Source: Xanthomonas indica (GTDB lineage Bacteria; Pseudomonadota; Gammaproteobacteria; Xanthomonadales; Xanthomonadaceae). From it: DNA of 64,000 bases. The position numbers and the translations under genes were made by a program. Below, one piece after another: positions 39,337 through 48,339 of this stretch. The notes beneath the pieces are model-generated. The model saw nothing but the letters and a program-made list of their open reading frames with translations. It was not told where the DNA came from and did no database searches. The stretch covers positions 1,968,501 through 2,032,500 of the forward strand of contig NZ_CP131914.1 in NCBI RefSeq assembly GCF_040529045.1, given 5' to 3'. Every line of letters starts with the position of its first letter. Positions within the stretch are counted from its first letter, which is position 1.

Positions 39337-42228
39337 TCAGAAGCGCGCGCGCACGCCCACCGACCAGGTGCGGCCGTAGTCGGTGTAGCCGCCGAACAGG
39401 CGGTCGCCGACGTACTGGCGCTGCACGGCACCGGTGAGATTGATCGCGTTGACGAACACCGACAGGGTGTCGTTGACCTTCCAGGCCACGTTGGCGTCGA
39501 GGCTGCCGAACTGGTCGCTGTTGAGCGTGGCGACGTTGGCGGTGCCGACCGCGTTGACGATGTCGTCGCTCCAGCTGTAGCTCACCCGCGCCATCAGCGG
39601 CCCCTTCTCGTAGAACAGCACCGCGTTGTAGGTGTTCTTGGCCACGCCTTCGAGGCTGTCGGTGAAGGTGCGGTTGCCGTCGCGGTAGGTGGCCTCGCTG
39701 TCGGTCCAGGTGTAGTTGAGCTGCATGCCCAGCCCGTCCAGCGGCGCCGGCAGGCCGGCGAAGACCTGCTGGTAGGCCACTTCCACGCCCTTGACGCTGG
39801 CCTGGCTGCCGTTGGTCTTGGACGAGAGCAGGTAGGTCTGGCCCTGGTACTGCAGGTTCGACAACTGGGTCTGGATGAAGCGCGAGATGTCCTTGTAGAA
39901 CACGCCGCCGGTCAGCGCCGAGGTGCCGTCGATGTACCACTCGAAGGTCAGGTCGTACTGCCAGGCCTCGAACGGACGCAGCGACGGATTGCCGCCGCTG
40001 GCAGTGAGGATTTCGCCGCTGGAATTGAAGGTGAGCTTGGACGACAGGTCGGTGAGGTCGGGGCGGGTGATGACCTTGGCCGCGGAGCTGCGCAGCACCA
40101 TGTCCTCGCGCACGTCCCAGGCGGCGTTGAACGAGGGCAGCGCGTTGCTGTAGCTGCGCGCGAAGTGCACCGGTTGCGCGCTGCCGTTGACATCGGCGTG
40201 GCCGTCGGTGGTCTGCTCGGTGCGCACCAGGCGCACGCCGAGGTTGCCGCGCAGTTCGCGGCCGGCCAGTTCGCTGCCGAAGTCGGCCATCGCGTAGGCC
40301 GAGCCGATCTTCTCCTTCACCTCGTAGGAGTTCTGCAGGTCGGCGCTGTTGGGCGTGTTGACCAGGTCGGCCGCGGTCGGCCAGGTGCCGAAGAAGGTCG
40401 ATTCGATCGGCGCCAGCCACTGCCGCGGCAGGCTGCCGTTGGCGTCGGCGAGCATGTCGTCCACCGGCAGCGCGGTGAAGTTGCCGGCCGGGAAGCGCAC
40501 GCCGGCGATGCTGGTCAGCAGCAGGTCGGCGCGATCGTAGGTGCGCGATCGCTGCCGGTACTTGGCGCCGAACTTGAGGTCGCGGAAGAAACCGTCGCCG
40601 AGCGCGCGCTTGGCGTCGAGCTGCAGCGCGTCCTCCTTGTCGCGCGCATCGATCTCGCGCCATTCCAGGCGGCGCCCGGCCACGCTGGCCGGGTTGGTCG
40701 GGTCGAAGCCGTTGGTGAAGCGCCAGTCGGGCACGTCGTCGCCATCGGCCTGTGGCATGTCCACGCGCATCGACAGGGTGGTGCCGCTGCGCAGGCGCGT
40801 ACGCCGGATCGGATCGGAGTCGTAGCTGTGCGCCTGCGAGTGGAACGCCACCGCGCCCAGCGTCCACGCATCGCCGCTCCAGGTGCTGGACAGGCGCGCG
40901 CTGCGGTTGTCGTCGGTGATGCCGGAGGTCTCGCGCGAGATCTGCACCTGGCCGTTGCGGTAGTCGAAGCCGGCGATGCCGCCGTGCGCCACGCGCAGGT
41001 TGCTGAGCTTGGCCAGGCTGTCGAAGCCCACGCCCAGGCTGTATTCGTCGTAGTGCACGGTCTGCTTGGCGTACAGCAGGTCCAGGTTGGTTTCCCAGGC
41101 TGCGCTCGGCTTCCATTGCAGCGAAGCGGCGATGCCGGTGCGTTCGCGCTGCTCCAGTTCCAGCGTCGGGCGCAGGCCGGTGGGCACGTAGTGGGCGCCG
41201 GGCACGCCCGGCACGCCGTCGCGGTAGTAGTCCCAGCTCACCTCGTTGACCCGGTCCTGGCGCAGGCTGCGCTGCGCATAGGCGCCGGAGAGCAGCAGGC
41301 CGAAGGTGCCGTCGGCGTTGACCCAGTTGAACAGGCCGGACACGCGCGGATCGTTGGCGTGGGTGCGCTGCGCCTGGCTCGACTCCAGCGACACGTTGGT
41401 CAGGGGTTTGCCCAGTTCCAGCGGGCGAAACGTGCGTACGTTGACGATGCCGCCGATCGCGCCCTCGTCCAGGTCGGCGGTGGGACTCTTGATCACGTCC
41501 AGGCCGGCGACCAGTTCCGCCGGCAGCGTGTCGTAGCGGAACTGGCGGCCGGTCTGGCCGGAGGTGCGCACGTTCTCGTTGACCGCCATGGTCTGGCCGT
41601 TGAGCGTGGTCACCTGGAAGTTGGGCCCGAGGCCGCGCACGCGCACGTACACGCCTTCGCCGCGGTCGCGCACGATCGACACGCCGGGCACGCGCTGCAG
41701 CGCTTCGGCCACGTTCTGCGCCGGCAGCTTGCCGATGTCCTCGGCGGCGATCACGTCGACCACGCTGTCGGCGTAGCGCTTCTCGCGCAGCGCGGCGCTG
41801 AGGCTGCCGGCGTAGCTGCCGAGCACCTGGATGCCGTCCAGTTGCTTGACCGGCGCGTCCGCCGGCGTTGTCGGTGTCGGTGCGGCGGTCATGGTCGCCG
41901 GCACGGTGGCGGCAGCCTCGGCCGGCGCGTTCGCCGCCTCGATCGTCACCGTGGTCGGGGTCAGGAAGCGGTAGCGCAGGCCGGTACCGTCGAGCAGTTG
42001 CTGCAGGGCCTGTTCCGGCGCCGCGCCGGCGCGGCTGCCATGGGTCTGCGGATTGCCGGTGTTGCCGGCGGCATAGACGAACTGCAGGCCGGTTTGCCGC
42101 GACAGCGCGTTGAGCGCGCGCGCCAGCGGCTGCGCGGGAATCGCATCGACCGCGACGGGCGCGGTCTGCGCGCCGGCGGCGCCGGCATGCAGGGCGAGGG
42201 CGATGGAAAGGAACAGGGTGCGGCGCAT
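39337..42228 (-). CDS. TonB-dependent receptor with N-terminal STN signalling domain
   Basis: The 963-residue outer-membrane receptor has a signal peptide (LFLSIALALHAGAAGAQ) and an STN domain (about 25-78: IPAQPLARALNALSRQTGLQ). A linker contains QLDGIQVLGSYAGSL (TonB-box region), followed by the plug (VVDVIAAEDIGKLPAQNVAEAL, quoted in part, and VYVRVRGLGPNFQVTTLNG). The long barrel ends in the aromatic terminus VGVRARF. Plug sequences of this type (VRGLGPNF...TLNG) belong to the abundant Xanthomonas/Caulobacter receptors for plant-derived carbohydrates. The STN domain contacts FecR, so the receptor reports its ligand to the sigma factor encoded upstream. The ligand is unknown; the downstream phosphatase suggests a phosphorylated compound. 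Confidence 0.93.
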   Translation of the reverse strand: MRRTLFLSIALALHAGAAGAQTAPVAVDAIPAQPLARALNALSRQTGLQFVYAAGNTGNPQTHGSRAGAAPEQALQQLLDGTGLRYRFLTPTTVTIEAANAPAEAAATVPATMTAAPTPTTPADAPVKQLDGIQVLGSYAGSLSAALREKRYADSVVDVIAAEDIGKLPAQNVAEALQRVPGVSIVRDRGEGVYVRVRGLGPNFQVTTLNGQTMAVNENVRTSGQTGRQFRYDTLPAELVAGLDVIKSPTADLDEGAIGGIVNVRTFRPLELGKPLTNVSLESSQAQRTHANDPRVSGLFNWVNADGTFGLLLSGAYAQRSLRQDRVNEVSWDYYRDGVPGVPGAHYVPTGLRPTLELEQRERTGIAASLQWKPSAAWETNLDLLYAKQTVHYDEYSLGVGFDSLAKLSNLRVAHGGIAGFDYRNGQVQISRETSGITDDNRSARLSSTWSGDAWTLGAVAFHSQAHSYDSDPIRRTRLRSGTTLSMRVDMPQADGDDVPDWRFTNGFDPTNPASVAGRRLEWREIDARDKEDALQLDAKRALGDGFFRDLKFGAKYRQRSRTYDRADLLLTSIAGVRFPAGNFTALPVDDMLADANGSLPRQWLAPIESTFFGTWPTAADLVNTPNSADLQNSYEVKEKIGSAYAMADFGSELAGRELRGNLGVRLVRTEQTTDGHADVNGSAQPVHFARSYSNALPSFNAAWDVREDMVLRSSAAKVITRPDLTDLSSKLTFNSSGEILTASGGNPSLRPFEAWQYDLTFEWYIDGTSALTGGVFYKDISRFIQTQLSNLQYQGQTYLLSSKTNGSQASVKGVEVAYQQVFAGLPAPLDGLGMQLNYTWTDSEATYRDGNRTFTDSLEGVAKNTYNAVLFYEKGPLMARVSYSWSDDIVNAVGTANVATLNSDQFGSLDANVAWKVNDTLSVFVNAINLTGAVQRQYVGDRLFGGYTDYGRTWSVGVRARF

Positions 42229-42497
42229 CGTCGGGTCCTGTGAGAGCGGGGTGGTGGTGCGCGTGGCATCGCCATCGGGCGTTTGCCTGCGTTGTCCCCG
42301 GACTACGAGGCGCGACCGCGACGATCGGGCACCGTTTTTCGATGAATTTTCTGTGACACGTGCGGCGGGGGCTGGCGTCGCGCGCGCACGAAGACGCGCG
42401 TGCACGACGCGTGTGACGCGCTGATGGCACGCGACGGCGCGCCGATCATTCGGTCTGGACGATGCGTGCGTCGCGCAGCGCGCGACGTCCCTGCCCG

Positions 42498-43565
42498 CTA
42501 CTGCGGGCGTACTGGCGTCGGCGCGCGGCTGCGCACGTGGATGCCGTCGGCGCTTGCGTGTACCTGCAATGTCGGCTGCGCATCCAGGAAGGCGCGCAAC
42601 GCGGCGAGATCGTCGCCGCGCAGGTTGCCGGTCAGCCGCATCGCACCCGCGTCGGCGTCGTCGATCAGCAGGCGGGTGCGGTTGAGCCGGTTGAAGTCTT
42701 CGGCGACATTGGCCAGCGGTTCGTCGCGGAACACGATGCGGTGCTGCCACCAGGCATGCATGGCCGCGACGTCCTCGTTGCCGATTTCGACCCGCCCATC
42801 GGCGGTATCGATGCGCGCGCCCTGGCCGGCGCCGAGATCGGCCAGCATCGGCTGCTGCGGTTGGTCCTGGCGCCATACGTGCACGCGACCGGCCGACACC
42901 TCGATGCGGGCCTGATCCCGGTGCAGGGCGATGTCGAAGGTGGTGCCGATATCTTCCACGCGCAGGCCGCCGGCCTGCACCTGCAGTGGGCGGCGGTCGG
43001 CGGCGACCACGAAACTGGCCTGGCCCTGCAGCAACTGCAGCCTCCGGCTCCACGGCGTCAGCGTGGCGCGCACCTGGGTCTGCGCATTGAGCCGCACCAC
43101 GCTGCCGTCGGCCAGTTGCACGCGGCGTTGTTCGCCGAGCGCGGTGCGGTAGGTCTGGGGGCGCGGCCAGGCCCAGCCGAGCAGCACCGCGACCGCGCAG
43201 ACCGCGGCGGCCGCGGCCAGGCGCCAGCGTGGCGCGGCATGGAATCGCGCCGCGCGCGCTGGTGCTGTCGCGGTCGCACGCCGCGGCAAGGGCAGGGCGA
43301 TCACGTTGTTGGCTGCGGCACCATCGGCGGCGGCGTCGCTGGCCAGCAAGGCATCCACGTCCAGGTCCATGCCGCGCAGCGCCTCGCCAAGGTCGCCGGC
43401 CACGCGCTGCATCGCCAGATACTCGCGCAGGTGCTGCGGCGAGGCGGTCAGCCAGTCCAGCAACTGCTGTTCCTGTTTCGCATCCAGCGGCTGCATGCGC
43501 TGCAATGCATGCCAGTGCGCGGCCTCGGCGATGGCGCTGCGCGACGAGAAGGCGCTGTCGTTCAC
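42498..43565 (-). CDS. FecR-family anti-sigma/sigma regulator
   Basis: The 355-residue inner-membrane protein has an N-terminal cytoplasmic helix set (AIAEAAHWHALQRMQPLD, the usual DUF4880 region) and one membrane helix at about 115-133. The periplasmic FecR domain follows: TALGEQRRVQLADGSVVRLN, LLQGQASFVVA, VEDIGTTFDIA and VSAGRVHVW. A C-terminal STN-interacting region (VAEDFNRLNRTRLLIDD) completes it. It relays receptor occupancy to the ECF sigma factor. The start is a GTG at 43565 overlapping the sigma stop (GTGA). A 270-bp gap separates it from the receptor and could hold a sigma-dependent promoter. Confidence 0.93.
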   Translation of the reverse strand: MNDSAFSSRSAIAEAAHWHALQRMQPLDAKQEQQLLDWLTASPQHLREYLAMQRVAGDLGEALRGMDLDVDALLASDAAADGAAANNVIALPLPRRATATAPARAARFHAAPRWRLAAAAAVCAVAVLLGWAWPRPQTYRTALGEQRRVQLADGSVVRLNAQTQVRATLTPWSRRLQLLQGQASFVVAADRRPLQVQAGGLRVEDIGTTFDIALHRDQARIEVSAGRVHVWRQDQPQQPMLADLGAGQGARIDTADGRVEIGNEDVAAMHAWWQHRIVFRDEPLANVAEDFNRLNRTRLLIDDADAGAMRLTGNLRGDDLAALRAFLDAQPTLQVHASADGIHVRSRAPTPVRPQ

Positions 43566-44086
43566 CAGCGGTCTCCGCTGTCGGCCAACGCGCGTCGGCA
43601 GGCCGACAGGCCGCGCACCACGTGTTTCTTGACCATGTGCGGCGACACGCCCATGCGTTCGGCGATCTGCTTGTAGCTCAGTCCGTCGCGGTACTGCATT
43701 ACCAGCACGGCGCGGGTGCGCGCGGGCAGGTCGGCGAGCAGGGCCTGCAGGTGCTGCTGGCGCTGCCGCCGGTGTGCGCTGTCTTCCACGTCGTCTCCCG
43801 CCGCCAGCAATTGCGAGAACTGCTCCATCTCGTCGATGCGCAGCGGCGCCTGGCGGCGACGCGCGGCCTGTTCGCGCGCCAGGTTCTGCGCGACGGTGTA
43901 CAGATAGGCTTCGGGATTGGCGATGGCCTCGCCCTGCTGCCGATGCGCGCGCAACAGCCGCAGATAGGTCTCCTGCACCATGTCCTCGGCGTCTTCGCGT
44001 GCGCCGCGGCGCACGAAGAAGCCGCGCAGCACCGGGCCGTGTTCGGCGAACATGCGCGCCCATGCGCGTTTGGGGGGAGCCGCCAC
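43562..44086 (-). CDS. ECF sigma factor, FecI type
   Basis: The 174-residue protein contains sigma region 2 (RGAREDAEDMVQETYLRLL, then ANPEAYLYTVAQNLARE) and region 4 (LPARTRAVLVMQYRDGLSYK, then IAERMGVSPHMVKKHVVRGL). There is no extra regulatory domain. It is translationally coupled to the fecR-like gene. By analogy with FecI it should be activated on ligand binding by the STN receptor and transcribe the receptor, phosphatase and lectin-enzyme genes. Confidence 0.93.
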   Translation of the reverse strand: MAAPPKRAWARMFAEHGPVLRGFFVRRGAREDAEDMVQETYLRLLRAHRQQGEAIANPEAYLYTVAQNLAREQAARRRQAPLRIDEMEQFSQLLAAGDDVEDSAHRRQRQQHLQALLADLPARTRAVLVMQYRDGLSYKQIAERMGVSPHMVKKHVVRGLSACRRALADSGDRW

Positions 44087-44192
44087 CGAGCCTGCCTTGT
44101 CCCTGGGGTGCGGGGCAGGCTAGAAGCTGCAGATGACGGTTCGGTGACGTGGGCTGCGATGCGTGGGGAAGAAGTCGGTGTTCGCCACTTCC

Positions 44193-44280
44193 TGTGGGAG
44201 TCGACTGTCATGCAGCCGAGATGCACGGAATGGTGTGCTTTCCGATGGCGCAATGCGTCGGGACTGAAGTCCCTCCCACA
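44193..44280. repeat. REP-like inverted repeat, family 2
   Basis: The right arm GCGTCGGGACTGAAGTCCCT continues into CCCACA (44255-44280). The left arm TGTGGGAGTCGAC (44193-44205) is degenerate. The family centres on GGGACTTCAGTCCC and differs from family 1. It lies in the 323-bp gap upstream of the sigma factor. Confidence 0.65.
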
Positions 44281-44310
44281 GTGCACACGGCGGGCTCGCC
44301 GCGAGCTCCT

Positions 44311-44376
44311 GTGGGGGCGGCTTCAGCCGCGATGGGCGCTATCTGTAACGCCTGTCGCGGCTGAAGCCGCTCCTAG
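44311..44376. repeat. REP-like inverted repeat, family 1 (variant)
   Basis: Arms at 44311-44333 and 44354-44376 with left-arm substitutions (GTGGGGGCGGC). It is immediately downstream of family-2 repeats and 32 bp beyond the stop of the sugar-acid dehydratase gene. Confidence 0.8.
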
Positions 44377-44408
44377 GAAAGCAGGGTGGATGCATCTGGC
44401 CGCGGCCG

Positions 44409-46133
44409 CTAATGCGAATCGCGCGCCACCGCGTCGCCGCTGCCGCCGACTAGGAAGTCCAGGTCCGCGCCCAGGTGCGCCTGCTGCACGTGCTCCACGT
44501 AGAGCTTGCTCCAGCCGCGCGTCGGCGCCGGTGGCGGCGTCCATTCGCTGCGTCGGCGCAACAGTTCCTCGTCGCTGACTTCCAGGTGCAGTGCGCGGCC
44601 GGGGACGTCGAGTTCGATGATGTCGCCGTCGCGCACCAGGGCCAGGGTGCCGCCGGCGGCGGCCTCGGGCGAGGCGTGCAGCACCACGGTGCCGTAGGCG
44701 GTGCCGCTCATGCGCGCGTCGGAGATGCGCACCATGTCGGTGACGCCAGCGCGCAGCAGCTTCGGCGGCAGCGGCATGTTGCCGACCTCGGCCATGCCTG
44801 GGTAGCCGCGCGGGCCGCAGTGCTTGAGCACCATGATGCAGTCGGCGTCGATGTCCAGCGCCTCGTCGTCGATGCGCGCCTTGAAGTCCTCGATGCTCTC
44901 GAACACCACCGCACGCCCGCGGTGCCGCAACAGGTGCGGCGAGGCGGCCGAGGGCTTGATCACCGCGCCGTCCGGCGCCAGATTGCCGCGCAGCACGGCG
45001 ATGCCGGCCTCCGCGCGCACCGGCGCCTCCAGCGGGTGGATCACCTCGCGGTTCCAGCACGGCGCCTGTGCCACGTTCTCGCCCAGGGTTTGACCATTGA
45101 CGGTGCGCGCGTCCAGCGCCAGTTCGGCGCCGAGTTCGCGCATCACCGCCGGCAGCCCGCCGGCGTAGTAGAAGTCTTCCATCAGGTACTGGCCGGACGG
45201 CTTGAGGTTCACCAGGCACGGCAGGTGCGAGCCGAGCCGGTCCCAGTCGTCCAGTTGCAGCGGCACGCCCACCCGGCCGGCCAGGGCGAGCAGGTGCAGC
45301 ACCGCGTTGGTGGAGCCGCCGATCGCCGCGTTGACCTTGATCGCGTTGGCGAAGGCATCGGCGGTCAGCACCTGCGACATGCGCAGGTCCTCTTCCACCA
45401 TCTGCACGATGCGCCGCCCGCTGAGCCGCGCCAGCCGCGCGCGGCGCGCGTCCACCGCCGGGATCGCCGCGTTCTCCGGCAGCGACATGCCCAGTGCTTC
45501 GACCATGCTGGCCATGGTCGAGGCGGTGCCCATGGTCATGCAGCTGCCCTTGGAGCGTTGCATGCAGGCTTCGGCCTCGACGAAATCGTCCTGGCTCAGG
45601 GTGCCGGCGCGGACCATCTCCGACATCTCGATCACGCCGGTGCCCGAGCCCAGCGGCTGCCCGCGCCAGTTGCCCGACAGCGACGGCCCGCCGGACACGC
45701 CGATGGTCGGCAGGTCCACGCTGGCCGCGCCCATCAGCAGCGCCGGGGTGGTCTTGTCGCAGCCCATCAGCAGCACCACCCCGTCCAGCGGATTGGCGCG
45801 GATCGATTCCTCCACGTCCATGCTGGCGAGGTTGCGGAACAGCATCGCGGTGGGGCGCATCTGCGTCTCGCCCAGCGACATCACCGGGAACTCCAGCGGG
45901 AACCCGCCGGCCTCGTACACGCCGCGTTTGACGTGTTCGGCCAGTTCGCGCAGGTGGCCGTTGCACGGGGTCAGTTCGGACCAGGTGTTGCAGATGCCGA
46001 TCACCGGGCGGCCGTCGAACATGTCGTGCGGATGGCCGGCGCTCTTGAGCCAGCTGCGGTAGTAGAAGCCCTGCTTGCCTTCGCGCCCGAACCACGCCTG
46101 GCTGCGGCGCGGCGGTTTGCTGGGTGAGCCCAT
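44409..46133 (-). CDS. Pentonate (L-arabinonate/D-xylonate type) dehydratase, IlvD/Edd family
   Basis: The enzyme dehydrates a sugar acid to a 2-keto-3-deoxy acid, the second stage of non-phosphorylative pentose breakdown. The 574-residue protein has the [2Fe-2S] ligands Cys57 (TPCNGH), Cys125 (LMGCDKTTP) and Cys198 (KGSCMTMGTAS), and ISDARMSGTAYG with the catalytic Ser region. The opening (RSQAWFGR, DMFDGRPVIGICNTWSELTP) and the end (GADLDFL...DSH) follow rhizobial L-arabinonate dehydratase closely. Gene context (XylB-like SDR, GguC, KGSADH) supports a pentonate over a hexonate. The ATG at 46133 has a GAGGAA Shine-Dalgarno sequence; the frame upstream runs into the operator and was trimmed. 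Confidence 0.9.
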   Translation of the reverse strand: MGSPSKPPRRSQAWFGREGKQGFYYRSWLKSAGHPHDMFDGRPVIGICNTWSELTPCNGHLRELAEHVKRGVYEAGGFPLEFPVMSLGETQMRPTAMLFRNLASMDVEESIRANPLDGVVLLMGCDKTTPALLMGAASVDLPTIGVSGGPSLSGNWRGQPLGSGTGVIEMSEMVRAGTLSQDDFVEAEACMQRSKGSCMTMGTASTMASMVEALGMSLPENAAIPAVDARRARLARLSGRRIVQMVEEDLRMSQVLTADAFANAIKVNAAIGGSTNAVLHLLALAGRVGVPLQLDDWDRLGSHLPCLVNLKPSGQYLMEDFYYAGGLPAVMRELGAELALDARTVNGQTLGENVAQAPCWNREVIHPLEAPVRAEAGIAVLRGNLAPDGAVIKPSAASPHLLRHRGRAVVFESIEDFKARIDDEALDIDADCIMVLKHCGPRGYPGMAEVGNMPLPPKLLRAGVTDMVRISDARMSGTAYGTVVLHASPEAAAGGTLALVRDGDIIELDVPGRALHLEVSDEELLRRRSEWTPPPAPTRGWSKLYVEHVQQAHLGADLDFLVGGSGDAVARDSH

Positions 46134-46242
46134 GTCGGCGGATTCCTCGAGTCCAGGACGCCGGGATCCGCCTTGTGCGCAAGCCGCCCCCGGATGCTTT
46201 ACGCGGGGGATGCTAGCGGGCATATTGATACGTGAAAAATAG

Positions 46243-46266
46243 CAAATATCTTCGAATGGATATTTG
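46243..46266. promoter_or_regulatory. Inverted repeat CAAATATC-N8-GATATTTG between dehydratase and SDR genes
   Basis: A perfect 8-bp dyad in an AT-rich island, midway between the divergent genes. The half-site GATATTTGTT recurs at 48372-48381 in the LysR/GguC divergent region, and both copies are followed by CATATA. I infer a binding site for the LysR regulator encoded at 47328-48326. Confidence 0.6.
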
Positions 46267-46307
46267 TTTTCATATATCGAAATCCTATCCACCTAGAGCG
46301 AAACGGC

Positions 46308-47105
46308 ATGGACAACTCGGCAAGCGCGGCGCCTTCCTCCCTCGGCAACGCAACCTACGGCAGCCTGCACGGGCGCCGCGTCTTCATCACCGGCGGCGGT
46401 TCCGGCATCGGCGCCGCGCTGGTCGAGGCCTTCGCCGCGCAGGGCGCGCAGGTGGCCTTCGTCGATGTCGCGGCCGAGGCCAGCGCCGCGCTGGCCGAGC
46501 GCCTGGCCGCGGCCGGCCTGACCGCGCCGTGGTGGCGCCACTGCGACGTCACCGACGTGGCCGCGCTGCAGGCGGCGATCGGCGACGCGGCGGCCGCGCT
46601 GGGCGATTTCCACGTACTGCTCAACAACGTCGGCAGCGACGACCGCCACGCGCTGGAGGCGGTGACCCCGGACTACTGGGAGCGCTGCGTGTCGATCAAC
46701 CAGCGTGCGGCGTTCTTCGCCATCCAGGCGGTGGTGCCGGGCATGCAGCGGCTGGGCGGCGGTTCCATCGTCAACCTCGGCTCCACCGGCTGGCAGAGCA
46801 AGACTGGCGGCTACCCGGTGTACGCCACCGCCAAGTCCTCGGTGAACGGCCTGACCCGCGGCCTGGCCCGCGACCTGGGCGCGGCGCGGATCCGCATCAA
46901 CGTGCTGACCCCGGGCTGGGTGATGACCGAGCGCCAGGTCACCCTGTGGCTGGACGAGGCCGGCGAGCGCGAACTGGCGCGCAACCAGTGCCTGCCGGAC
47001 AAGGTGATGCCGGAGGACATCGCGCGCATGGCGCTGTTCCTGGCCTCGGACGAGGCGCGCGCGATCACCGCGCAGGAGTTCGTGGTGGACGGCGGCTGGA
47101 CCTGA
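46308..47105 (+). CDS. Sugar 1-dehydrogenase, SDR family (XylB-like)
   Basis: The likely reaction is NAD(P)-dependent oxidation of an aldopentose to its lactone, the first step of the pathway. The 265-residue SDR has FITGGGSGIGAAL (about 26-38), NNVGSDDRH, catalytic Ser in NLGSTGW and YATAK. It resembles Caulobacter D-xylose dehydrogenase in YGSLHGRRVFITGGGSGIG, DDRH, IQAVVPGM and the end (FLASDEA...DGGWT). XylB-type enzymes also accept L-arabinose, so the sugar is not fixed. It is divergent from the dehydratase. Confidence 0.85.
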   Translation: MDNSASAAPSSLGNATYGSLHGRRVFITGGGSGIGAALVEAFAAQGAQVAFVDVAAEASAALAERLAAAGLTAPWWRHCDVTDVAALQAAIGDAAAALGDFHVLLNNVGSDDRHALEAVTPDYWERCVSINQRAAFFAIQAVVPGMQRLGGGSIVNLGSTGWQSKTGGYPVYATAKSSVNGLTRGLARDLGAARIRINVLTPGWVMTERQVTLWLDEAGERELARNQCLPDKVMPEDIARMALFLASDEARAITAQEFVVDGGWT

Positions 47106-47132
47106 GCGGCGCAGAATTCCCGGTTCGCGCGC

Positions 47133-47341
47133 GTCGCGGCTGAAGGCGCTCCTACAAGAGCCATGCGCCGGTGCGCGCTGGAGCATTGTGGGAGGGACTT
47201 CGGTTCCGACGCGATCGGCCGTCTTTGGACGGTCGCAGGTGAGCCCCGCACTGCTGCGCGTCGCGGCTGAAGCCGCTCCTACAAAAAGCCGCGCGCCGGT
47301 ACGCGCAGGAGATTTGTGGGAGGGACTTCAGTCCCGACGCG
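47133..47341. repeat. Cluster of REP-like units of two families
   Basis: Family 1 right arms at 47133-47155 and 47260-47282 alternate with family 2 units at 47187-47213 and 47315-47341 (GGGACTTCAGTCCC core). This forms a roughly 127-bp tandem composite (family 1 then family 2, twice) with a spacer GCGCCGGTnCGCGC-like in both copies. The last unit overlaps the end of the LysR gene. Confidence 0.8.
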
Positions 47342-48326
47342 ATTCACTGTCCGTCGGTAGCGACTGCGCGTCCACTGCCGCGGCGACGCCGTAGACCGCC
47401 GCGGCCGCCTCCTGCAGCGCCCGCAGCACGATCCGCGCGCCCGGCGACAGCAGCCAGTCGCGGCGGGTGATCAGGCCGAAGGCGTCCATGCGGCAGGACA
47501 GCGCCACCGGCACGATCGCCACGCTGCCGTGGTCGGCGAAATGCCGGGCCACGTCCTCCGGGACCACCGCCAGCGCGTCGCCGTGGCGCAGCAGTTGCGG
47601 CAGGACCACCAGCGCCGAGGTCTCGATCACCCGCTTGGGCGCCTCCAGCCCGGCGTTCTGGAACATCAGTTCGAAGCGATGGCGCAGCACGCTGCCGTCC
47701 GGCGGCACGATCCACGGTGCCTCGGCCAGCACGGTCAGCGTCGGCGCCGGCGCCGTCAGCAGCGGATGGCCGGGGCGGGCGATGGCGCAGACCTTTTCCT
47801 CGGCCAGCGCCTGGTAGTGCAGATGGCGCTTGTCGTGCCGCGCGAACAGCCGCGCCACCACGATGTCGAGCTTGTTCTGCGCCAGGTGCTCCAGCAGTAC
47901 GTCGCTGCCGTCCACGCGCAGGCTCACCCGCAGCAGCGGATGCTGCGCGCCGACCTGGGCCAGGGCCGACGGCAGCAGGCTCATCGCCGGGCCGGCGATC
48001 GCGCCGACGGCGACGCTGCCGGCATAGCCGGCCTTCAGCGCCTCGATCTCGGCACCGGCCTCGCCGAGACTGGCCAGGGCGATGCGCGCGTGGCGGATCA
48101 TCGCCTCGCCGTACCAGGTCGCGCGCATGCCGCGCGGCAGGCGCTCGAACAGCGGCACCGCCAACATGTCCTCCAGGTCCTTGAGCAGCTTGGACGCGGC
48201 CGGCTGCGACATGTTCAAGGTCTCGGCGGCGCGGTGGATGTTGCCTTCCTCCTCGATCGCCAGCAGCAGCATCAATTGCCGGGTCTTCAGGCGGGCGCGG
48301 ACGAACCAGGGCGGGGAAGCGGGCAT
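47328..48326 (-). CDS. LysR-family regulator (GbpR-like) of the pentose locus
   Basis: The 332-residue protein has the LysR winged helix (RQLMLLLAIEEEGNIHRAAE, LNMSQPAASKLLKDLEDML) and a substrate-binding domain with VAVGAIAGPAMSLLP and RHGDALAVVPEDVARHF. The group resembles GbpR/GalR-type LysR regulators of sugar-binding protein genes. It is divergent from the gguC-like gene, with inverted repeats between. The final residues (SRRD, stop) are encoded by a family-2 REP unit, so the native C-terminus was altered by the repeat. The ATG at 48326 is chosen because the upstream frame crosses the operator. Confidence 0.9.
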   Translation of the reverse strand: MPASPPWFVRARLKTRQLMLLLAIEEEGNIHRAAETLNMSQPAASKLLKDLEDMLAVPLFERLPRGMRATWYGEAMIRHARIALASLGEAGAEIEALKAGYAGSVAVGAIAGPAMSLLPSALAQVGAQHPLLRVSLRVDGSDVLLEHLAQNKLDIVVARLFARHDKRHLHYQALAEEKVCAIARPGHPLLTAPAPTLTVLAEAPWIVPPDGSVLRHRFELMFQNAGLEAPKRVIETSALVVLPQLLRHGDALAVVPEDVARHFADHGSVAIVPVALSCRMDAFGLITRRDWLLSPGARIVLRALQEAAAAVYGVAAAVDAQSLPTDSESRRD

Positions 48327-48339
48327 GGCGCTCAGAAAG

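Noticed and set aside
39169-42243. 1024-codon plus-strand open frame opposite the TonB receptor
   Set aside because: Antisense shadow of the receptor with no recognisable protein features.
42229-42360. FecI-dependent promoter upstream of the TonB receptor (GAAAAT ... CGTC)
   Set aside because: The two elements are about 22 bp apart, too far for a typical ECF promoter, and no second example was available to support them.
44409-46133. 6-phosphogluconate dehydratase (edd) or dihydroxyacid dehydratase (ilvD)
   Set aside because: Same superfamily, but the N- and C-terminal signatures and the neighbouring XylB-like, GguC and KGSADH genes fit a pentonate dehydratase better.
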